NCBI GenBank assembly: GCA_910583965.1
Contig: CAJUAE010000046.1
Span: forward strand, 1 to 24,887
Direction: 5' to 3'
Length of the DNA stretch: 24,887 bases
Source of the DNA: an uncultured Lachnospiraceae bacterium
Lineage (GTDB): Bacteria; Bacillota; Clostridia; Lachnospirales; Lachnospiraceae
How positions within the stretch are numbered: the first letter of the stretch is position 1; every line of letters begins with the position of its first letter. The translations under genes and the position numbers were made by a program. This document shows, piece by piece, positions 22,102-24,887 of the stretch. The notes under the pieces were generated by a model that searched no databases, was not told the DNA's origin, and worked only from the letters and a program-made list of their open reading frames with translations.

Positions 22102-23358
22102 ATGAGAGAGGAAAAGATAAACAGGGAGAAAAGAAGACGCAGACGTGTGCGCAATCAAATATTGGCTTATATGACGTTGCTTATTTTTATTGTGCTGATA
22201 TTGATAGCGGGATATTTTGGTGTCAGATATATTATTGACTATGTAAATAAATACAATGACAAAGTCAATCGAGTTATCGAGGAAGCAGAATCCAATGCAT
22301 CTCAGGAAGCAGACAACGAGATAGAGGATGCAGAAACACAAGACAGTGGAGTTCAATATGAGGAAGGCTATGCGTCACCGATAGCGGAGGACCAGCTTAA
22401 ACAGCTTGTCGATTCTCTATTAGAAGAAATGACAATAGAGGAAATGGTTGCTGGAATGTTTATTGTATCTCCAGAATCGATTACGGGCGTTGAGACAGCG
22501 ATACAGGCAGGAGAGGGAACGCAGACAGCTATCACTGAGAATCCTGTTGGTGGGGTAATATATACAGCAAAAAATTTCAAATCACAGGAACAATTTACAG
22601 AGATGCTTACCAATACAAGGGGATTTTCAAAATACCCACTTTTTACAGTTGTGCAAGTGGAGTGTGGGACAACTACCTTTGGTTTGGAAGAAACACCAAA
22701 AGCTGCAAAACTTACAGACGCAGATAGTGTGGTTCAGGCATATGGAAGCATTGCGGCAAAGCTAAGTTCTTATGGTATTAATATGAATTTGGCACCAGTG
22801 GCAGAAGTATCCTCAGAAGAAAATGCATTTAGTACTGATACATCTGTTACAGCACTGTTGGTAAATGCATCTGTTCAGGCGATTCAGTCTGCGGAAATCA
22901 GTGCAACTTTGTTGAAATTTCCTGGAATAGCAGCAGAATCCAAATCATTAGAAGAATTAAAGAACAATGAGTTTATGGTATATGATGCGGCAATAAAAAG
23001 TGGTGTGGACTGCATTATGGTTTCACATAGTAAGGCAAATGGTATTACTGGTGATGATACACTATCACTATTTTCGGCTGTTGTAATACAAGATTTATTA
23101 AGAAAGACGTTGGGATTTAATGGAGTGGTGATAACAGATTCTCTCAGTGACAGTGTTGTAGCGGACAATTACAGTTCCGCGGAAGCAGCGGTTGCTGCAA
23201 TTCAGGCAGGGGCAGATTTGCTCTTGGAGCCTGCAGAGTATCAGGAAGCATACAAAGGGGTTTTGCAGGCAGTGTCTGATGGAACCATCTCCAAAGAACG
23301 CATCTATGAATCTCTGTATCGTATCTATCGTGTGAAATATAAAAATGCACTAGAATAA
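22102..23358 (+). CDS. Membrane-anchored GH3-fold (NagZ-like) protein with degraded catalytic motif
   Basis: A 418-residue type II-like protein: strongly basic start (KRRRRR), one membrane helix at about 18-45, an acidic linker (58-90), then a GH3 N-terminal-type barrel from about 98. GH3 landmarks: LVDSLLEEMTIEEMVAGMF at 102-120, GGVIYTAKNF at 150-159, YGINMNLAPVAEV at 224-236, GVDCIMVSH at 301-309 and the nucleophile strand GFNGVVITDSLSD at 338-350 with D346. The NagZ-type KHFPGHGDT-DSH motif, which supplies the His-Asp acid/base pair, reads LKFPGIAAESKS (271-282), with the catalytic His-Asp missing, and the EGGR substrate loop is also lost. It is probably a non-catalytic cell-wall-binding relative. 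No clear ribosome binding site; it may be coupled to glyA, 13 bases upstream. Confidence 0.8.
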   Translation: MREEKINREKRRRRRVRNQILAYMTLLIFIVLILIAGYFGVRYIIDYVNKYNDKVNRVIEEAESNASQEADNEIEDAETQDSGVQYEEGYASPIAEDQLKQLVDSLLEEMTIEEMVAGMFIVSPESITGVETAIQAGEGTQTAITENPVGGVIYTAKNFKSQEQFTEMLTNTRGFSKYPLFTVVQVECGTTTFGLEETPKAAKLTDADSVVQAYGSIAAKLSSYGINMNLAPVAEVSSEENAFSTDTSVTALLVNASVQAIQSAEISATLLKFPGIAAESKSLEELKNNEFMVYDAAIKSGVDCIMVSHSKANGITGDDTLSLFSAVVIQDLLRKTLGFNGVVITDSLSDSVVADNYSSAEAAVAAIQAGADLLLEPAEYQEAYKGVLQAVSDGTISKERIYESLYRIYRVKYKNALE

Positions 23359-23427
23359 ATACTATAGTAGTTGGATTGTTGATTTGATTTTGTGGTGACT
23401 TGACCTTTAGCCGTATAGTTATTTTAT

Positions 23428-23452
23428 GGACTTTGCAGTTAGTGCAAAGTCC
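23428..23452. repeat. Dispersed repeat hairpin, partial copy 3
   Basis: GGACTTTGCA, loop GTTAG, TGCAAAGTCC. The arms are identical to those at 9899-9908 and 9914-9923; only the loop differs. The second block of the repeat is not present here. Confidence 0.6.
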
Positions 23453-23458
23453 TAAGAC

Positions 23459-23478
23459 TGAATTGTAATTACAATTCA
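23459..23478. repeat. Perfect 20-bp palindrome
   Basis: TGAATTGTAATTACAATTCA equals its own reverse complement. It lies 100 bases past the GH3-like gene and could be a protein-binding site or the recognition sequence of a regulator. Confidence 0.6.
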
Positions 23479-23628
23479 CCTCCATGCCAGAGTTCGTATT
23501 TATTTAAGCTGATTTTGTGTGAATTGCAACAGTTGACGCACACAAAATGTCATAGAGCAGACATTTTGGTGCAGGTGTGAAAAGTAATAAATTGCAATAA
23601 CATTCTTATAAAAAAGTTAAAATATTAG

Positions 23629-23657
23629 TTGACAAATGGCTGATAGCATAGTAGAAT
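23629..23657 (+). promoter_or_regulatory. Promoter of tRNA-Gly
   Basis: TTGACA (23629-23634), 17-base spacer, TAGAAT (23652-23657). Near-consensus housekeeping promoter placing transcription start around 23664, about 30 bases before the mature tRNA. Confidence 0.8.
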
Positions 23658-23690
23658 ATATTTTGTTCACAGGAATGGTGAACAAAATAT
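23658..23690 (+). promoter_or_regulatory. Perfect 13-bp inverted repeat at the tRNA-Gly transcription start
   Basis: ATATTTTGTTCAC (23658-23670), loop AGGAATG, GTGAACAAAATAT (23678-23690). It begins one base after the -10 box and ends five bases before the tRNA. Since part of the left arm lies upstream of the expected start, it is better placed to be a DNA operator than a full RNA hairpin. Confidence 0.6.
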
Positions 23691-23695
23691 AAGAT

Positions 23696-23768
23696 GCGAT
23701 AGTGGCGTAGTTGGTAACGCGCGACCTTGCCAAGGTCGAGACCGCGGGTTCGAGCCCCGTCTATCGCT
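23696..23768 (+). tRNA. tRNA-Gly (anticodon GCC)
   Basis: Cloverleaf is complete: acceptor stem GCGATAG (23696-23702) with CTATCGC (23761-23767), discriminator U at 23768, D arm, anticodon arm CGACC-TTGCCAA-GGTCG with anticodon GCC, and T arm GCGGG-TTCGAGC-CCCGT. GCC reads GGC and GGU codons. The 3' CCA is not encoded, so it must be added after transcription. It has its own promoter and a close terminator, so it is a single-gene transcript. As a tRNA gene next to an AT-rich accessory pair it is also a possible integration site, though no duplicated tRNA 3' end is seen in the window. Confidence 0.97.
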
Positions 23769-23773
23769 CTCAT

Positions 23774-23804
23774 AAAAGCCTAGATTTTCTAGGCTTTTTC
23801 TTTT
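23774..23804 (+). terminator. Intrinsic terminator of tRNA-Gly
   Basis: AAAGCCTAG (23775-23783), loop ATTTT, CTAGGCTTT (23789-23797), then a T-rich run TTCTTTTT. Six bases after the tRNA. A textbook Rho-independent terminator. Confidence 0.93.
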
Positions 23805-23912
23805 TCGTGTTGTATTTCGTGTTGCATATCTTTAAAATTCGACAATTTATGTGGAAAGAATAATATATTAAATGTTGAACTAAAATAATAAATGTTTATA
23901 CATTATATTATA

Positions 23913-23940
23913 TTTACAATTTGCAAATTTGTGTTATAAT
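23913..23940 (+). promoter_or_regulatory. Promoter of the small-protein/GNAT pair with an embedded palindrome
   Basis: TTTACA (23913-23918), 16-base spacer, TATAAT (23935-23940). Inside the spacer is a perfect 12-bp palindrome, AATTTGCAAATT (23918-23929). A repressor bound there would block RNA polymerase, the usual geometry for autoregulated toxin-antitoxin operons. Confidence 0.6.
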
Positions 23941-24002
23941 CTAATTATGAACGCATACTTTGTCGACATATGATATGGTATGAGTTTAAAGGAGGTGGTA
24001 GA

Positions 24003-24188
24003 ATGGCAACATCTTCATTTGGAAAGCAGTTTACGGTACAACGAGAGAAGGCAACAGATTTTGTTGAGGAAATGGTGAAGGCAGTGACTCCCACATTACG
24101 AGGCGATTTCCAATCTCGTTTAGCGAATCTATCACAAGATAAAGATTTAAAAACTGCTATTGGAAAGGCTCTTAGTAAAAACGAATGA
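24003..24188 (+). CDS. Small protein upstream of a GNAT gene; candidate antitoxin
   Basis: Sixty-one residues from the ATG at 24003, fixed by a strong GGAGGTGG (23991-23998) at good spacing. The longer frame from 23970 lacks a ribosome binding site and is rejected. The sequence starts MATSSFGKQFTVQREKATDF, a short strand followed by a helix, then a lysine- and aspartate-rich helix (SQDKDLKTAIGKALSKNE). I do not recognise a family; a strand-helix-helix shape of this size would suit a ribbon-helix-helix-like DNA binder, but that is a guess. Its stop overlaps the next start (ATGA). With the palindromic operator in its promoter and the GNAT partner, an antitoxin/autorepressor role is the best inference. 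Confidence 0.7.
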   Translation: MATSSFGKQFTVQREKATDFVEEMVKAVTPTLRGDFQSRLANLSQDKDLKTAIGKALSKNE

Positions 24189-24781
24189 TAAATTATGTTG
24201 TTTTATCATTGGGAGAAATGCTAAGAGAAGGATATGATGTCAATTTAATTCAAGAATCATTTAAAAAGTTCTCTTGTCGACGTGAAACTGACTTAGAGAA
24301 CTTTTTAGTGAATAAAGCAATAATATATGAGAATACAGATTTTGGAAAAACATATCTCATGGTTGATAGTGATTTATTGAGACATAATATTTTTTCGATA
24401 GCTGCATATTTTACAATTGCCCATACTGCAGTAGATATTTCTGGGTTATCCCAAAAGAAAAAGCGTGCAGCCTTAGGAAATTACCCTGGAAGAGATGGAT
24501 TGAATTTTGTATCATCTTATTTAATCGGACAATTGGGGAGAAATGATACATATACATCACAACATTTGACTGGAAAACAGATTTTTGATGAATGCTATCA
24601 TACAATCAGTTTGGCGGCTAAAGTTGTAGGTGGAAGATTGCTTGTTCTTGAATGTAGGGAATGTATGTTCAAAAATTTCTACGAAAAGCATGGTTTTAAA
24701 AAGTTATACGATGAACTTAGTTCGGAAAAACTATATACACTTTTTAAGAAAATTAATTTCAATGAATATTGGGTAAAATAA
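24185..24781 (+). CDS. GNAT-fold N-acetyltransferase; candidate toxin
   Basis: A 198-residue GNAT protein. The acetyl-CoA-binding region is the LIGQLGRNDTY segment at about 117-127 (strand, then the Q/R-x2-G/R-type pyrophosphate loop) followed by the LTGKQIFDECY helix. The C-terminal strand-helix-strand ends in NFYEKHGFKKLYDEL, with the conserved Tyr of FYEKHGF that acts as general acid in GNAT toxins such as TacT and AtaT. It begins at an ATGA overlap with the small protein, so translation is coupled. Known GNAT toxins acetylate aminoacyl-tRNAs and are paired with a short upstream DNA-binding antitoxin, the same arrangement as here, although the partner is not the usual DUF1778 type. Plain metabolite acetyltransferase is the alternative. 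Confidence 0.75.
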   Translation: MINYVVLSLGEMLREGYDVNLIQESFKKFSCRRETDLENFLVNKAIIYENTDFGKTYLMVDSDLLRHNIFSIAAYFTIAHTAVDISGLSQKKKRAALGNYPGRDGLNFVSSYLIGQLGRNDTYTSQHLTGKQIFDECYHTISLAAKVVGGRLLVLECRECMFKNFYEKHGFKKLYDELSSEKLYTLFKKINFNEYWVK

Positions 24782-24887
24782 ATATATATTATGAGTCTAT
24801 TTATAATTTACTTGAGAGTAAAAAGTTTGTATCACTAAGAAGCCAGTGAATCCCAGTAAATTCCTGACTTGTTCTGTTGCTTCTGAA
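24782..24887. other. Window end, no gene assigned
   Basis: About 106 bases after the GNAT gene. The three leftward frames entering from the window edge run 16 to 29 codons before a stop. None has recognisable protein character, so a partial leftward gene can be neither called nor excluded. No repeat of the tRNA 3' end is present. Confidence 0.4.

Larger units (their letters stand above)
23359..23695. other. 337-bp gene-free, palindrome-rich spacer before tRNA-Gly
   Basis: Contains a perfect hairpin GGACTTTGCA/TGCAAAGTCC (23428-23437 with 23443-23452) matching the hairpin of the dispersed repeat at 9899-9923. It also has a 20-bp perfect palindrome (23459-23478), and two overlapping hairpins: ATTTTGTGTG/CACACAAAAT (23512-23521 with 23539-23548) and CAAAATGTC/GACATTTTG (23543-23551 with 23560-23568). 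The two cannot both form. The tRNA promoter occupies the end. No protein gene is seen. Confidence 0.65.

Noticed and set aside
23970..24002. Eleven-residue N-terminal extension of the small protein before the GNAT gene
   Set aside because: The ATG at 23970 has no ribosome binding site, and the GGAGGTGG lies inside this extension, placed for the ATG at 24003.
23696..24887. Genomic island integrated at the tRNA-Gly 3' end
   Set aside because: No duplicate of the tRNA 3' end and no integrase gene within the window; cannot be supported here.
1..24887. CRISPR array
   Set aside because: No set of regularly spaced identical repeats is present; the repeats seen are dispersed or inverted.

Overview
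The window is a low-GC Firmicute chromosome segment, most likely from a Lachnospiraceae-type gut clostridium. This rests on AT-rich DNA, strong GGAGG-type ribosome binding sites, a sporulation sigma factor gene (sigH) behind the clostridial/Bacillus order cysE-cysS-mrnC-rlmB, and Lachnospiraceae-like proteins such as DUF3048 and PF06541 families. The taxon is inferred from gene content, not proven.

Region 1 (1-3647) is accessory in character. An IS element of about 1.44 kb with perfect 18-bp terminal inverted repeats carries a DDE transposase. It is followed by an AT-rich SAM methyltransferase, a rifamycin ADP-ribosyltransferase (arr) with its catalytic triad intact, and thymidine kinase. Region 2 (3648-5729) holds two leftward genes, a CYTH-domain protein and a PF06541 membrane protein. 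Around them lie a MITE-like inverted-repeat element, a dispersed intergenic repeat and a dense palindrome cluster.

Region 3 (5730-9889) has phosphomannomutase/phosphoglucomutase, ispF and an Eis-like acetyltransferase in a tight run, then deoD. Region 4 (10109-16215) is a housekeeping run: cysE, cysS, mrnC, rlmB, sigH, a stand-alone receiver-domain protein and recQ. It links cysteine synthesis, Cys-tRNA charging, 23S rRNA maturation and methylation, and sporulation control. RecQ lacks the usual winged-helix segment.

Region 5 (16216-20512) holds a secreted DUF3048 protein, a convergent unknown gene sharing its terminator, a truncated HTH regulator, a DUF1653 protein and a family 2 glycosyltransferase. 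Region 6 (20513-23358) has glyA behind a leader of about 300 nt, then a membrane-anchored GH3-fold protein with a degraded active site. Region 7 (23359-24887) has a palindrome-rich spacer, tRNA-Gly(GCC) with promoter and terminator, and a two-gene unit of a 61-residue protein overlapping a GNAT acetyltransferase. That unit has the architecture of a GNAT toxin-antitoxin system, including a palindrome lying between its -35 and -10 boxes.

The best candidates for something under-described are the GNAT pair, the glyA leader, the palindrome cluster before the phosphomutase gene and the dispersed intergenic repeat.
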